From: Bacteroidaceae bacterium
Lineage (GTDB): Bacteria > Bacteroidota > Bacteroidia > Bacteroidales > Bacteroidaceae
Length of the DNA stretch: 64,000 nt
Direction of reading: 5' to 3'
Assembly (NCBI GenBank): GCA_017555875.1
Contig: JAFZFN010000008.1
Span: forward strand, 1 to 64,000
Shown: piece after piece, positions 44,491 to 52,830 of the stretch
Position numbering within the stretch: position 1 is the first letter of the stretch
How the letters are laid out: each line of letters opens with the position of its first letter
Notes under the pieces: model-generated
What the model was told of the DNA's origin: nothing
The model's input: only the letters and a program-made list of their open reading frames with translations
The model's database searches: none
Made by a program: the position numbers and the translations under genes

Positions 44491-45030
44491 ATGAACCCAC
44501 CTGAATCATTGCACGAGAGCCTACGCCTGCGTCTCTCAGCGCGACCAAGTAAGACGTTGATCACGACTATTGCCGCAGAGTCTATGGCCGACGAGAAGGT
44601 GCTCGATGCCCTACTCTCCTTCTTGCACAATGGGGAGGATTCCCTACGCTGGCGTGCCGCTTGGGCATTGGAGAAAGTGGCGGGTCAATGCCCATCGCTC
44701 CTCATCGGCGAGAGGCCGCAGATGAGAGCCTTGGCCTTACATCCCGACACGCCCCATGGCCTTCGCAGGTTGCTGCTCAGCATTCTTCATCACTTGCCCG
44801 ATGATGAAGAACTCGACGTAGCCTTCTTCAACCTCCTCCTCGACACCATGCTCGACCTTCAGTCTCCTCCTGGAGTGCAGTCACTGGCCATGAAGCTCGC
44901 CTATCGGCAGAGCAAGTCAAATAGCGACTTGCACAGGGAGTTCCTATCTATCGTACGCAACATGGAGCCGGACTACTACTCGGCAGGCGTACGATCCGTG
45001 GCGAAGAGATGCCTGAAGGGGAAACTATAG
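44491..45030 (+). CDS. HEAT-repeat protein
   Basis: A 179-residue cytoplasmic alpha-solenoid with about four helical pairs of HEAT or PBS-lyase type (for example DSLRWRAAWALEKVAGQ). No catalytic motif or signal peptide. Such proteins bind other proteins or nucleic acid; some resemble DNA-glycosylase ALK folds, but no such residues are evident. ATG 44491 was chosen over a frame open from 44356 because the promoter lies between. It converges on the C10 protease gene with only 6 bp between stops. Confidence 0.75.
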   Translation: MNPPESLHESLRLRLSARPSKTLITTIAAESMADEKVLDALLSFLHNGEDSLRWRAAWALEKVAGQCPSLLIGERPQMRALALHPDTPHGLRRLLLSILHHLPDDEELDVAFFNLLLDTMLDLQSPPGVQSLAMKLAYRQSKSNSDLHREFLSIVRNMEPDYYSAGVRSVAKRCLKGKL

Positions 45031-45036
45031 AAAGGG

Positions 45037-46170
45037 CTACCGCTTTGGCTCAATACCGATTATTGCACTCTGGACATAGTTGTACGCTGCTTCAGGGTCT
45101 GCCACACAATCGAAGTCGAAATAGCCGTCGCACTGGCCTCTCCAGCCCCAGTTGACATAGTAGAGTCCCTGTTCGTCGATGCCACATATCACAAAGGCGT
45201 GACCGTCGTGCTTGGTTGAGCGAGTAGAGTAATAGATGGGGCGATGGGCCGCCAGCTCATCGGTCATCAAGCGGTTCCACTCCTCGTCAGTGTGCTGAAA
45301 GCGATGCACATGGCGAATCTCGGGCGAGTAGGCAAAGTGCTCCACCAAAGCCTTGGGGACATTGGCCGAGCTGGCACTGGTCAGCACGGGAGTATACTCA
45401 ACCCCTACCGCGTGACCCACATCGCGCATTAGTCGCGCCACATCGGTGATGCGCATCTTCTTTGAATAAGGATAGTGGTCCTTCATCTTCTGCCAGTCAT
45501 ACTCCTCGCCCAATGTCGTGGTGGTATAAGTTGTGGCGAGATTTTGGATTTCAGCACGACAGACACCCTCCCCCTTTGCGGGCCAAGCATAGTATTTCAT
45601 AATCTGCGCCACGGCGGTAGTGACGCACCCAGTGATAAGTTTCCGTTCGTTCAGTACAGGGCAGAAGTAATTGTATGGCGCACGCTGGCCCCATTGTGTG
45701 GTGAGCAGAGGAGCGACGGGTGTTGTGCTCCGCTTTGCCTTGGGCGTAGCCTTGCCATGTCTCAATGCATCAATGTATCCCGCATAGCAGTTGAGATACC
45801 CTAGCAAACTACTTGATAGCGAACTACTGATGGGAGCCTCCAACGAATACCCCACGATGAGTTGCCCCACCGCATCGTCGCCCGCAACAATGACAAATCC
45901 CTTACGGTTTGATGGGGCAAACACGTAATACTCCGATGCTGTGAGGCTCACCTTCTCTCCATGCTGTGGGCTATACACGAGGTCGAGCCCTTCGAGCGAC
46001 TTCACCTTCTTGATGTCCTCGCCCAACTTCTTCATATAGTAAAATCGCGTCGCGATAGCACACGCCTTCGCCTCCGTAATGGGGCGCGCATAGAGGCGGA
46101 ACGAACTCATAGCAACTACGAGCAAGAGCAGTACCAACCTTGAGCTATTGTGTAGAAACGAAATCTTCAT
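45037..46170 (-). CDS. C10-family cysteine protease (streptopain/interpain-like)
   Basis: A 377-residue secreted protease. A hydrophobic signal peptide (about 10-28), an N-terminal propeptide (to about 140) with its own beta-rich fold, and a catalytic domain. The active-site Cys is near residue 182 in TGCVTTAVAQ, and the His near 325 in DGHAF with Trp-rich WGWRG after it. Relatives are SpeB of Streptococcus pyogenes and interpain of Prevotella intermedia; both degrade host proteins. No C-terminal sorting domain is present. A neighbouring inhibitor gene is not seen. Confidence 0.9.
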   Translation of the reverse strand: MKISFLHNSSRLVLLLLVVAMSSFRLYARPITEAKACAIATRFYYMKKLGEDIKKVKSLEGLDLVYSPQHGEKVSLTASEYYVFAPSNRKGFVIVAGDDAVGQLIVGYSLEAPISSSLSSSLLGYLNCYAGYIDALRHGKATPKAKRSTTPVAPLLTTQWGQRAPYNYFCPVLNERKLITGCVTTAVAQIMKYYAWPAKGEGVCRAEIQNLATTYTTTTLGEEYDWQKMKDHYPYSKKMRITDVARLMRDVGHAVGVEYTPVLTSASSANVPKALVEHFAYSPEIRHVHRFQHTDEEWNRLMTDELAAHRPIYYSTRSTKHDGHAFVICGIDEQGLYYVNWGWRGQCDGYFDFDCVADPEAAYNYVQSAIIGIEPKR

Positions 46171-46201
46171 TGGTCTAGTCGGTCGTGTTTTTCAACAAAA
46201 A

Positions 46202-46849
46202 TCATTTGCCAAAGCTTCCCGCCATGGCCACATAGTGGCGGCCGTTCTTGCGCCCGGCAACCTGTAATTTGCCGGCCTTAATGAACGCTTCGATGAATTG
46301 CGTGGCGCGATAGCGTGTACATTCGCAGATGCTCTCCACCTCGGAGCGGTAGAGCTCGGTGTGGGTGGCAAAGTGTGTGGCGAGGCGCTCCTCGGCCTCT
46401 TCGAGAGTGAGTTGCTTGGTGCGCACGGGGCCGGCACTCCTCATCGTGGCACCCCGCATGGCATGGGTGAGTTCTTTGGAGGGGGCGAAGGCGATACGGC
46501 GCACTTTGATGTCGCGCGAGGCCACCTTGTCCGCACGATGCTTGTTACCGCAGGTGAGCGTCACCGAGAATGTACCTATCTCGCCCAACTCCACGCGGTT
46601 GCCATCGAGCAAGGTGTCACGCACACGTTGGCTCAAGGCCTTGAGCACACCCGCCACGTCGGCCTCCTTGATGGTACACGAGGCGGCAATCTCCTTGGCC
46701 AGTTCGTCGGAAGTCACCGTGCGACCGCCCACTACGGTGACCGCAACGGCAGGATTCTCCTCACTGGCTCCTCGCCCGAAGTCCTTGATTTCTCTCAGTT
46801 GATAGGCTATCGTGCCCGACTCTTTTTGTATCAATTTCTGAGTTCCCAT
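46202..46849 (-). CDS. HU-like DNA-binding protein with C-terminal winged helix
   Basis: A 215-residue protein. The N-terminal part (about 1-130) is the Bacteroidetes HU-related domain, longer than classical HU. The C-terminal part (about 145-212) looks like a winged helix (YRSEVESICECTRYRATQF). Both could bind DNA, so it may be a nucleoid protein or a local regulator. It starts about 150 nt after its promoter (47006-47037), and the leader between holds a large palindrome. The start ATG 46849 fits the family. Confidence 0.85.
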   Translation of the reverse strand: MGTQKLIQKESGTIAYQLREIKDFGRGASEENPAVAVTVVGGRTVTSDELAKEIAASCTIKEADVAGVLKALSQRVRDTLLDGNRVELGEIGTFSVTLTCGNKHRADKVASRDIKVRRIAFAPSKELTHAMRGATMRSAGPVRTKQLTLEEAEERLATHFATHTELYRSEVESICECTRYRATQFIEAFIKAGKLQVAGRKNGRHYVAMAGSFGK

Positions 46850-46902
46850 AGTCCTGCTCTCTTTATGATAGGTTGATTTTCAATTTTATTAGTATAGATT
46901 TT

Positions 46903-46992
46903 ATTTGCTGAAGCCTATCGACAATATTGCCGAAGCGCTTCAGCAATGTTGCCGATAGGCTTCGTCTGCGCTACCGATAGGCATCAGCAAAT
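46903..46992 (-). promoter_or_regulatory. Palindromic leader of the HU-like gene with alternative pairings
   Basis: 46910-46963 is a near-perfect 54-bp palindrome centred on GAAGC|GCTTC. In addition 46903-46920 is complementary to 46975-46992 with one mismatch. The segment GAAGCCTATCG can thus pair with either of two downstream copies of CGATAGGC(T/A)TC. On the transcript from the 47006 promoter, all of this lies in the 5' leader. Confidence 0.8.
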
Positions 46993-47005
46993 AAAAAGTC
47001 TGCTA

Positions 47006-47037
47006 CAAAAGTAATAAAACGTTTGCACATATACAAA
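47006..47037 (-). promoter_or_regulatory. Promoter of the HU-like gene
   Basis: Minus strand: TTTG at 47037-47034, a 20-nt spacer, TACTTTTG at 47013-47006. Full match to the Bacteroidetes consensus, about 150 nt upstream of the ATG. Confidence 0.85.
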
Positions 47038-47146
47038 TTCCCAACGTGACAGATGGCGGACACTGCAAAATCGTACTCATCTGTCGCCGTTAGTCTACTG
47101 ATTCTGTTTACATTATCTCCATTTGGCGACACATGGCAGATAGAAA

Positions 47147-47185
47147 CGGGAAAGGCCTAATAGAGCCTATAGACCCCATTTCCCG
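47147..47185 (-). terminator. Putative terminator after the 269-aa barrel gene
   Basis: CGGGAAA (47147-47153) pairs with TTTCCCG (47179-47185), with inner GGC/GCC pairing, and GTTTCTAT follows on the minus strand. It lies 55 bp past the gene's stop. The rest of 47038-47239 holds nothing I recognise. Confidence 0.5.
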
Positions 47186-47239
47186 GAAAAGTTGACATCA
47201 TACCGATTGGGGAAGCCATTCGTTTTGCTCCCCCTCCCA

Positions 47240-48049
47240 TCAGAACGTCTTACCCAACTGCAGAGATATGAAACTCAACTCATTACCAAGAAACTCACTC
47301 TTCATACCCACCCACCACGAGGCATCGCGATACGGGCGAGTAGGTCGCAAGCGGCTACCAAAGGCTATGCTTGTGTAGGGCTCACGAGACGAGAGGTCAT
47401 AGCCCGCACTAGCACTCACATAGGGCGACACACGCTTACTCCCTAGCGACAGACGAGCATTGACATAGACGGGGAGAGCGGCCGTCTGATTACGACCGAG
47501 CGCCTCGACAAGGGTGAGGTGATGCCTGTAGCCTACACCACCGCCAAGAAACAAGTCCCTACTGAAATCATAACCCGCTACGGCATCAAAAGCAAAGCAA
47601 TCGGGAAGCCCCACGCCCAGCTCGGTGGTGACGGCAAAGCCACACTGCGAGTCGCGGGCAAAGTGGTAATGCTTACCGCCCAGCCTACTCATCTTGTAAC
47701 TACCAGCACAATAGACAGGAAGCCCTACAAGCGCGATGGCGGCGCCTGTGGCCACACCAAGCACACCAAATATGGGATACATGGGAATATCGATGTAAAA
47801 GCCATCATGGGTAGGTGGCTCGTAGGTGAGCGCCCCCTGCACGAAGATGGTGACACCCGTCAGAGCAAGTGACGCGCCAGTGAACATGAGCGTCTTGCCC
47901 ACATCGGCAGCTATCTGTCCCTCGCCATTCACGGCAGTGGGAGAAGGAGTCGCACTATAGACATTGCCCGTGGGGAGCGTACGCCAAGCAAGCGCGTGAT
48001 GGGGTAGCATCGCGAAGAGCACAGCGATGAGGAGAGCAAGGTGTTTCAT
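47240..48049 (-). CDS. Outer-membrane barrel-like protein, unknown
   Basis: A 269-residue protein with a signal peptide (about 1-21, HHALA), two hydrophobic stretches (about 50-70 and 90-115) and then beta-strand-like sequence ending GKTF-stop. The ending fits an eight-strand barrel, but the hydrophobic segments in the first half are unusual for one. I recognise no family. It follows the PorT-like gene by 40 bp, so they are probably co-transcribed. Confidence 0.6.
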   Translation of the reverse strand: MKHLALLIAVLFAMLPHHALAWRTLPTGNVYSATPSPTAVNGEGQIAADVGKTLMFTGASLALTGVTIFVQGALTYEPPTHDGFYIDIPMYPIFGVLGVATGAAIALVGLPVYCAGSYKMSRLGGKHYHFARDSQCGFAVTTELGVGLPDCFAFDAVAGYDFSRDLFLGGGVGYRHHLTLVEALGRNQTAALPVYVNARLSLGSKRVSPYVSASAGYDLSSREPYTSIAFGSRLRPTRPYRDASWWVGMKSEFLGNELSFISLQLGKTF

Positions 48050-48089
48050 GAGACTGAAGTTGTAAGAGGAGGGGGATAATTCCCATTTT

Positions 48090-48686
48090 TCAGAATTTAT
48101 AAGCGATACAACCCATCACCTGATGCAGATACTTGCTGCCTGTGGTGAGGCCGTGGTTGAGCTTCACATCCATCAATCCCAAGGTAGCCTCAACCCCGAC
48201 GCTCAGGTGCTTCCACTCATGAGCGATGCTAGGCTGGAGCCCCACGTAGAAGTCCTTAATCTTAGCCATACCATTGAGCGGATGCCGAGGATCAGAGTTT
48301 ATGTAATAGGAGTCGTTAGCCGTGCAGAACGAGAACACGGGGCCGAAGCCAAGCACAAGATTATTCGCAGCATGGTAACGCGCCACGAGAGGGACCTCGA
48401 CAAATGTGAACCCATCATAGTCGGCACCATCGTAGGTGAAGGCTTTGACGGGACTCTCGAGATCGGCACGAACCAAGACGCCCGACTTTAACGACCATTG
48501 TTCGGAGAAGCCGTAGGCAATGCCGTAACCCAACTTGGTGGAGATGCCTGTATTGTAGTTGAGCGTAGAGCCGTCGATCAATTGACCTACCGCAAGATTA
48601 ATACTGTGTTCCCATCTTTTCTCTTGGGCAGACAACGTGAGCATAAAGCCCAAGAGCAATGTCAGTGTGAGAGTGATCTTTTTCAT
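48090..48686 (-). CDS. PorT-like outer-membrane beta-barrel protein
   Basis: A 198-residue protein with a signal peptide (about 1-20, LSAQ) and eight or so amphipathic strands ending in YKF. It fits the outer-membrane beta-barrel (OMP_b-brl, PorT-like) group common in Bacteroidetes. No function can be given. It has a consensus promoter at 48727-48757, overlapped by a perfect 15-bp hairpin. Confidence 0.75.
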   Translation of the reverse strand: MKKITLTLTLLLGFMLTLSAQEKRWEHSINLAVGQLIDGSTLNYNTGISTKLGYGIAYGFSEQWSLKSGVLVRADLESPVKAFTYDGADYDGFTFVEVPLVARYHAANNLVLGFGPVFSFCTANDSYYINSDPRHPLNGMAKIKDFYVGLQPSIAHEWKHLSVGVEATLGLMDVKLNHGLTTGSKYLHQVMGCIAYKF

Positions 48687-48726
48687 GATAGTCGTGTGAT
48701 GATGTGAATATTCATGTTATCGACGG

Positions 48727-48757
48727 CAAAGATAATCAACTCTCTGTAATAAGCAAA
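48727..48757 (-). promoter_or_regulatory. Promoter of the PorT-like gene
   Basis: Minus strand: TTTG at 48757-48754, a 19-nt spacer, TATCTTTG at 48734-48727. The upstream box is the first part of the hairpin at 48755-48796. Confidence 0.8.
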
Positions 48758-48796
48758 TAGGAAATTCCCTATACTTTTTGGGGGAATTTCCTATTT
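48755..48796 (-). terminator. 15-bp perfect hairpin overlapping a promoter box
   Basis: AAATAGGAAATTCCC (48755-48769) pairs exactly with GGGAATTTCCTATTT (48782-48796), with a 12-nt loop. It lies 50 bp past the Rid-like gene's stop and could end that transcript, but its lower arm contains the -33 box of the next promoter, so a regulatory role is also possible. Confidence 0.55.
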
Positions 48797-48846
48797 TATC
48801 AAGAATCCAAGGCTTAAGGGGCCACCTTGCCTCCCTCTCGCAATCC

Positions 48847-49971
48847 TTAGTAGGGAGCGTAAGCGGGATTAGCCACACCCTTGATGGCCATGCACTCCAT
48901 CTCGATGAGCCATCCAGGACGGCACACGGGAGCAAGGAGGAAGACCTTAGGAATATTGGGGAAGCGATGGTCAAACATCTCACTCACCACAGCATGGTCG
49001 GCCACATCGCGCAGATAGACGATGAGGTGGCACACATGACTGAAGTCCATCTCGGCCTCGGAGAGGAGCGCCTCGACATTGTCCCACATGCGGAGAGTCT
49101 GGCGGCGGATGTCGCCCACATGGACCACTTCGCCGCGATTGTCGATGCTGGCGGTGCCAGAGATGAGGACGTGGCGACGGTCGCCATAATCGACACGAGT
49201 GCCACGCTCGAAGCTCACGCCATACTCGTGCGTGGGGTTCAGATGGGTGGGGGCATAGAGATAGCTCACCTGACTGGGCTGCAGCCCTGCCACGGCATAG
49301 GCATCCATCTGCACCGTCACCGCGGGGTCGGCATGGCGACCTGCGATACCCGTGCTGGCAATGGAGTGGGTGTCGGGGGTGAGTCGCTGCTCACTGAAGA
49401 CTTCGTTGCGGGCTTTCACCACACCGGCATAGTTGACATCAACATTCTGCACGAAGAACCAAGTGCGCAGACAATGGTCGGCCAGCGTGCATCCCTGATG
49501 GGCAAGGTGCTCCACATAGTCGGCAAAGAGCCCGCGAGTCTGCTCCTCGGAGGTGGAGCCCACGGCACTGCGCGATGCGCTCCAGAGGTGACGATAGGCG
49601 CCATGGCTCACCTCACAATGACCCTGTGCGAGGGGCGTCACCTCGACATCGGTCTGTAGGTATACCCACAAAGCCACCTTGGAGCCATCCAATGGGGGTT
49701 GCTCAACGATGCTGATAGCTCCGCCCTCATAGCCCTCGAGCAGGGCGCGTAGCGAAGCGCTCTGGTTGGCAGCGTCGCTGAGGAAATAGCGCCTGAACAC
49801 GGGGACAGCACCCGGGAGTTCATGGGTGACAAGGCGGTCAAGAGCTTCGTGGAGACTCTCGACCTGCTCGATGAAGGTGAGGCCACGCTGCGCGACGCGT
49901 AGCATGGCATGGTACTCGCATACGCCCTCGGCGGGCTCGAAACGGAATAGCTGTGTCGTGGTGTGAGGCAT
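48847..49971 (-). CDS. Rid-family protein with FkbO/Hyg5-like N-terminal domain
   Basis: A 374-residue protein starting at ATG 49971. The C-terminal 130 residues have the YjgF/RidA fold (ISGTASIDNRGEVVHVGD near the middle, then LIVYLRD). The N-terminal region resembles the extra domain of chorismatase FkbO/Hyg5-type proteins, once called pteridine-dependent dioxygenases. A chorismate-derived benzoate activity or a Rid imine deaminase are both possible; I cannot verify catalytic residues. A longer frame from 50109 would run through an AT-rich word repeat and is unlikely. murI lies 151 bp upstream. Confidence 0.65.
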   Translation of the reverse strand: MPHTTTQLFRFEPAEGVCEYHAMLRVAQRGLTFIEQVESLHEALDRLVTHELPGAVPVFRRYFLSDAANQSASLRALLEGYEGGAISIVEQPPLDGSKVALWVYLQTDVEVTPLAQGHCEVSHGAYRHLWSASRSAVGSTSEEQTRGLFADYVEHLAHQGCTLADHCLRTWFFVQNVDVNYAGVVKARNEVFSEQRLTPDTHSIASTGIAGRHADPAVTVQMDAYAVAGLQPSQVSYLYAPTHLNPTHEYGVSFERGTRVDYGDRRHVLISGTASIDNRGEVVHVGDIRRQTLRMWDNVEALLSEAEMDFSHVCHLIVYLRDVADHAVVSEMFDHRFPNIPKVFLLAPVCRPGWLIEMECMAIKGVANPAYAPY

Positions 49972-50000
49972 TGAAAGTTGAAAATTGAAAGTTGAAAATT
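49972..50000. repeat. TTGAAAGTTGAAAATT word repeat before the Rid-like gene
   Basis: Two copies of a 15-bp word TTGAAAGTTGAAAAT directly before the start codon. Only one arm is seen; no inverted partner lies within 150 bp. Confidence 0.6.
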
Positions 50001-50122
50001 CGTGCAAGTCCCGACGCGGTATAAAGGCGTCGGTTGCAACGACGAAAATTTTTGTTTCCCAAAGGAGTTTAAAATCTCTCAGCGAACGTAGCAACTTCGA
50101 CAAAGTCAAAGGGTGAGGAGTA

Positions 50123-50950
50123 TCAGCTCAGGGAGATGCTGTTGACCTGTATGTCATCATCGAAGAAGAGGGGCGCGTGCTGCTTGAAGATGTCAACCGA
50201 CTCGGTAGTGAGCAGCTGGCAGGTGCCACCACGGGTACAGAGCTCGCGCATCTCGGGATGGCGTTCCATATAGTGAGCCAGGCTGCGCCCTACATACTCA
50301 CCTTGCACGACGACCTTGATATGGTCGGGAGTGTAACGGCGTATCTTGTCATAGAGGATAGGATAATGGGTGCAACCGAGAATAATCGTGTCGATCTTAT
50401 CGTCCTTGGCCAAGAGGTTGTCGATGTGGCGGCGTACGAAGTAGTCGGCTCCCTCGCTATGCGCCTCGCCATTCTCGACCAGAGGAACCCAGATGGGGCA
50501 GGCCTCGCCACTGACGATGATGTCGGGGAAGAGCTTCTTGATCTCGAGCGGATAGGACTGCGACTTGATGGTGCCCGACGTGGCCAGCAGCCCCACATGG
50601 CGCGAGGTGGTGAGCTCGCCTAGGTACTCGACCGTGGGGCGAATGATGCCGAGGACTCGCTTGCGGGGGTCGATCTTGGGAAGGTCGATCTGCTGTATCG
50701 TGCGCAGCGCCTTGGCCGAAGCGGTGTTGCAAGCAAGGATGACGAGCTGGCAACCACGGTCGAAGAGCGTCTTCACGGCCTGGGAGGTGAACTCATACAC
50801 CACCTCGAACGACCGAGTGCCGTAGGGGGTACGGGCATTGTCACCAAGATAGAGGTAGTCATACTCGGGCATGCTCTCACGTATCTTGGAGAGTATGGTA
50901 AGACCTCCGTAGCCGGAGTCGAAGATGCCTATGGGTCCAGGGGTGAGCAT
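50123..50950 (-). CDS. murI: Glutamate racemase
   Basis: A 275-residue cofactor-independent racemase that makes D-glutamate for peptidoglycan. The two catalytic Cys are Cys74 in ACNTASA and Cys193 in GCTHYP; Asp11-Ser12 in FDSGYGG bind substrate. Length is standard. It follows the three Skp genes in the bamA cluster; the nearest is 99 bp upstream. Confidence 0.96.
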   Translation of the reverse strand: MLTPGPIGIFDSGYGGLTILSKIRESMPEYDYLYLGDNARTPYGTRSFEVVYEFTSQAVKTLFDRGCQLVILACNTASAKALRTIQQIDLPKIDPRKRVLGIIRPTVEYLGELTTSRHVGLLATSGTIKSQSYPLEIKKLFPDIIVSGEACPIWVPLVENGEAHSEGADYFVRRHIDNLLAKDDKIDTIILGCTHYPILYDKIRRYTPDHIKVVVQGEYVGRSLAHYMERHPEMRELCTRGGTCQLLTTESVDIFKQHAPLFFDDDIQVNSISLS

Positions 50951-51049
50951 GGGGAGTGTGGGGAATTATGTGTTATAAGTAAATAAAGAGGAGACCGAGT
51001 GGCCTGCTGATGAGCAAGGCGAGGGTTCGCCCAGCTCTCCTGCATGGCA

Positions 51050-51559
51050 TCACTCGTCGGCAATGTTGAGCTCGGCCTTCACCTTAGCGGTAATGTCCTT
51101 GCCATTACGAGGATTGATGGCAATGTAGGCATTGTTGTCGGTGTTGAGCACATAGTCGTAGCCCTTGTCGACACAAATCTTCATCACGGCCTCATCGACC
51201 TTATCGAAGAGGGGCTGCATCATTTCGCGACGCGCCTCACGCATGGCCTCACGCACCTCGTCCTTGAAGGCGATGGAGCGTTCCATGAGTTCCTGGAGCT
51301 CCTTGTGACGCTTCATGCGGATGTTGTCGGGAAACTGGCTCTGAGTCTCGATGAAATCGGTGTATTTCTGATGAAACTCGCGATCAGAACGCTCAATCTC
51401 GGCCTCATACTTCGCCTGAAGCTCGTCGAGATGAACCTCGACAATGCTGTACTCGGGCAGGGCCTTGACAATCTCCATATAGCTGACGTAGCCAAACTTG
51501 CTCTGCGCCATAGCTACCATGGAGACGAATGATAGTAGGAGGAATAGGGTCCTTTTCAT
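51050..51559 (-). CDS. Skp/OmpH-family periplasmic chaperone, paralogue 3
   Basis: A 169-residue protein with a signal peptide (about 1-18, MAQSK) and a long charged coiled coil (about 40-115), as in Skp/OmpH. Skp holds unfolded outer-membrane proteins on the way to BamA. It is the third Skp-like gene after bamA and the most diverged. A cruciform-like repeat lies in the 109-bp gap before it. Confidence 0.85.
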   Translation of the reverse strand: MKRTLFLLLSFVSMVAMAQSKFGYVSYMEIVKALPEYSIVEVHLDELQAKYEAEIERSDREFHQKYTDFIETQSQFPDNIRMKRHKELQELMERSIAFKDEVREAMREARREMMQPLFDKVDEAVMKICVDKGYDYVLNTDNNAYIAINPRNGKDITAKVKAELNIADE

Positions 51560-51588
51560 AACTTGACAGATAGCAGTCTGTCATCCCA

Positions 51589-51643
51589 AGTGCAGCGACA
51601 TGTCTCCCCACAAGTCGCTTGTGACGAGACTCTCCGCTGCACT
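51589..51643. repeat. Cruciform-like repeat between Skp paralogues
   Basis: AGTGCAGCG (51589-51597) pairs with CGCTGCACT (51635-51643), with a nested ACAAG-TCG-CTTGT hairpin inside. The CGAGA..CT.CGCT.CACTC.G.ATG word pattern around 51625-51650 is shared with the rpoN-pnp spacer near 11174-11200. Confidence 0.7.
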
Positions 51644-51668
51644 CGGAATGATTCCGACGATGTGGTTC

Positions 51669-52169
51669 TTACTTGATGCCCAACTTAGCCTTCACATCGG
51701 CTGTAACGTCGGTGCTGAGGGTCTCGCTGATGTAGGGGATGCCACTGGCCACATCGAAGATGTAGAGGTAGCCGCCTGCTACGCCGACCTCCTTGATGGC
51801 CTTGGTGATCTTCTCGGTGAGCATGGCCATCTTCTCCTGTGAAGCCTGTGCCAACTGCTGCTGAGACTCTTGATAGTACTGCTGCATGCGAGCATAGATG
51901 TCCTGAAGCTCCTGCTCACGACGCTGCTGGATGTTGGCAGGGAGGGTAGCCTTTTCCTTCTCGTAAGCCTCGCTCTTCTTGGCAAGCTCTGACTCCATCA
52001 TCTGGAGCTCGTTGGAAATCTGCTTCTCGAGGTTCTGGATCTCGGTCTGTGCGGTCTTGTACTCGGGCATCACCTGGATGATGTCAGCAGAGTTCAAGTG
52101 ACCAAACTTCTGTGCAAAGAGGGCAAGGGGGGCCATGAAGATGAGCATGGCGATAAGTTTCTTGTTCAT
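51669..52169 (-). CDS. Skp/OmpH-family periplasmic chaperone, paralogue 2
   Basis: A 166-residue protein with a signal peptide (about 1-19, ALFAQ), a Gln/Glu-rich coiled coil (about 40-115) and the small beta body of Skp. It resembles both neighbours, pointing to tandem duplication. Expected role: chaperoning outer-membrane proteins in the periplasm. Confidence 0.9.
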   Translation of the reverse strand: MNKKLIAMLIFMAPLALFAQKFGHLNSADIIQVMPEYKTAQTEIQNLEKQISNELQMMESELAKKSEAYEKEKATLPANIQQRREQELQDIYARMQQYYQESQQQLAQASQEKMAMLTEKITKAIKEVGVAGGYLYIFDVASGIPYISETLSTDVTADVKAKLGIK

Positions 52170-52244
52170 AATAGTTAAATGTTTTTTAGTTTATGATTTG
52201 GTTAGTTTGTTTTTGATTCTATTAAGGGGAGCGAAAACACAAAA

Positions 52245-52766
52245 TCAGTTGGTATATCCCAGCTTCACCAGCACCTCATTGCTGATATCTATCTTGGGCG
52301 AAGCGTAGATGATGCTTGCCGCAGAGGCACGATCGACCACCACAGAGTAGCCCTTGGCATCGGAAATTTCCTTCACTGCGGTGTAGATCTCCTCCTGTAT
52401 GGGAGCCATGAGGCTTTCGCGCTTCTTGTACAGCTCACCCTCGGGGCCGAAGTACTTACGCTTGAGCTCCTGCGCCTCCTTCTCCTTGGCCACGATCTCC
52501 TCCTCCTTCTTGATCTTTTGCTCCTCGGAAAGGAACACAGCCTCACTCTGGTAGTTCTTGTAGAGTGTCTGAGCCTCGAGGGCGAGAGCTTCGACCTCGC
52601 TCTGCCACTTCTTGGAGATTTGGTTGAGCTGCTCATTGGCACGCTCGTAAGCGGGGATATTCTTCAAGATATACTCCATGTCTATGAGAGCAAACTTCTG
52701 CGCATTGGCCACGAGGCACACCATGCAGAGCAGGAGGGTCATCAAAAGGTTCTTCTTCATATTCAT
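52245..52766 (-). CDS. Skp/OmpH-family periplasmic chaperone, paralogue 1
   Basis: A 173-residue protein (ATG 52766) with a signal peptide (about 1-22, VANAQ) and a Glu/Lys-rich coiled coil (about 45-115). It is the copy directly after bamA, 64 bp apart, the usual position of skp in many bacteria. Confidence 0.92.
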   Translation of the reverse strand: MNMKKNLLMTLLLCMVCLVANAQKFALIDMEYILKNIPAYERANEQLNQISKKWQSEVEALALEAQTLYKNYQSEAVFLSEEQKIKKEEEIVAKEKEAQELKRKYFGPEGELYKKRESLMAPIQEEIYTAVKEISDAKGYSVVVDRASAASIIYASPKIDISNEVLVKLGYTN

Positions 52767-52830
52767 ACGTTCACGTCTGTTTTTTGTATTAACATCACAT
52801 CCATATAGACTCGCCTACGAGCCCATTGGT

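Noticed and set aside
49972-50109. 46-residue N-terminal extension of the Rid-like protein
   Set aside because: It is translated through a word repeat and lacks similarity to the family; ATG 49971 is preferred.
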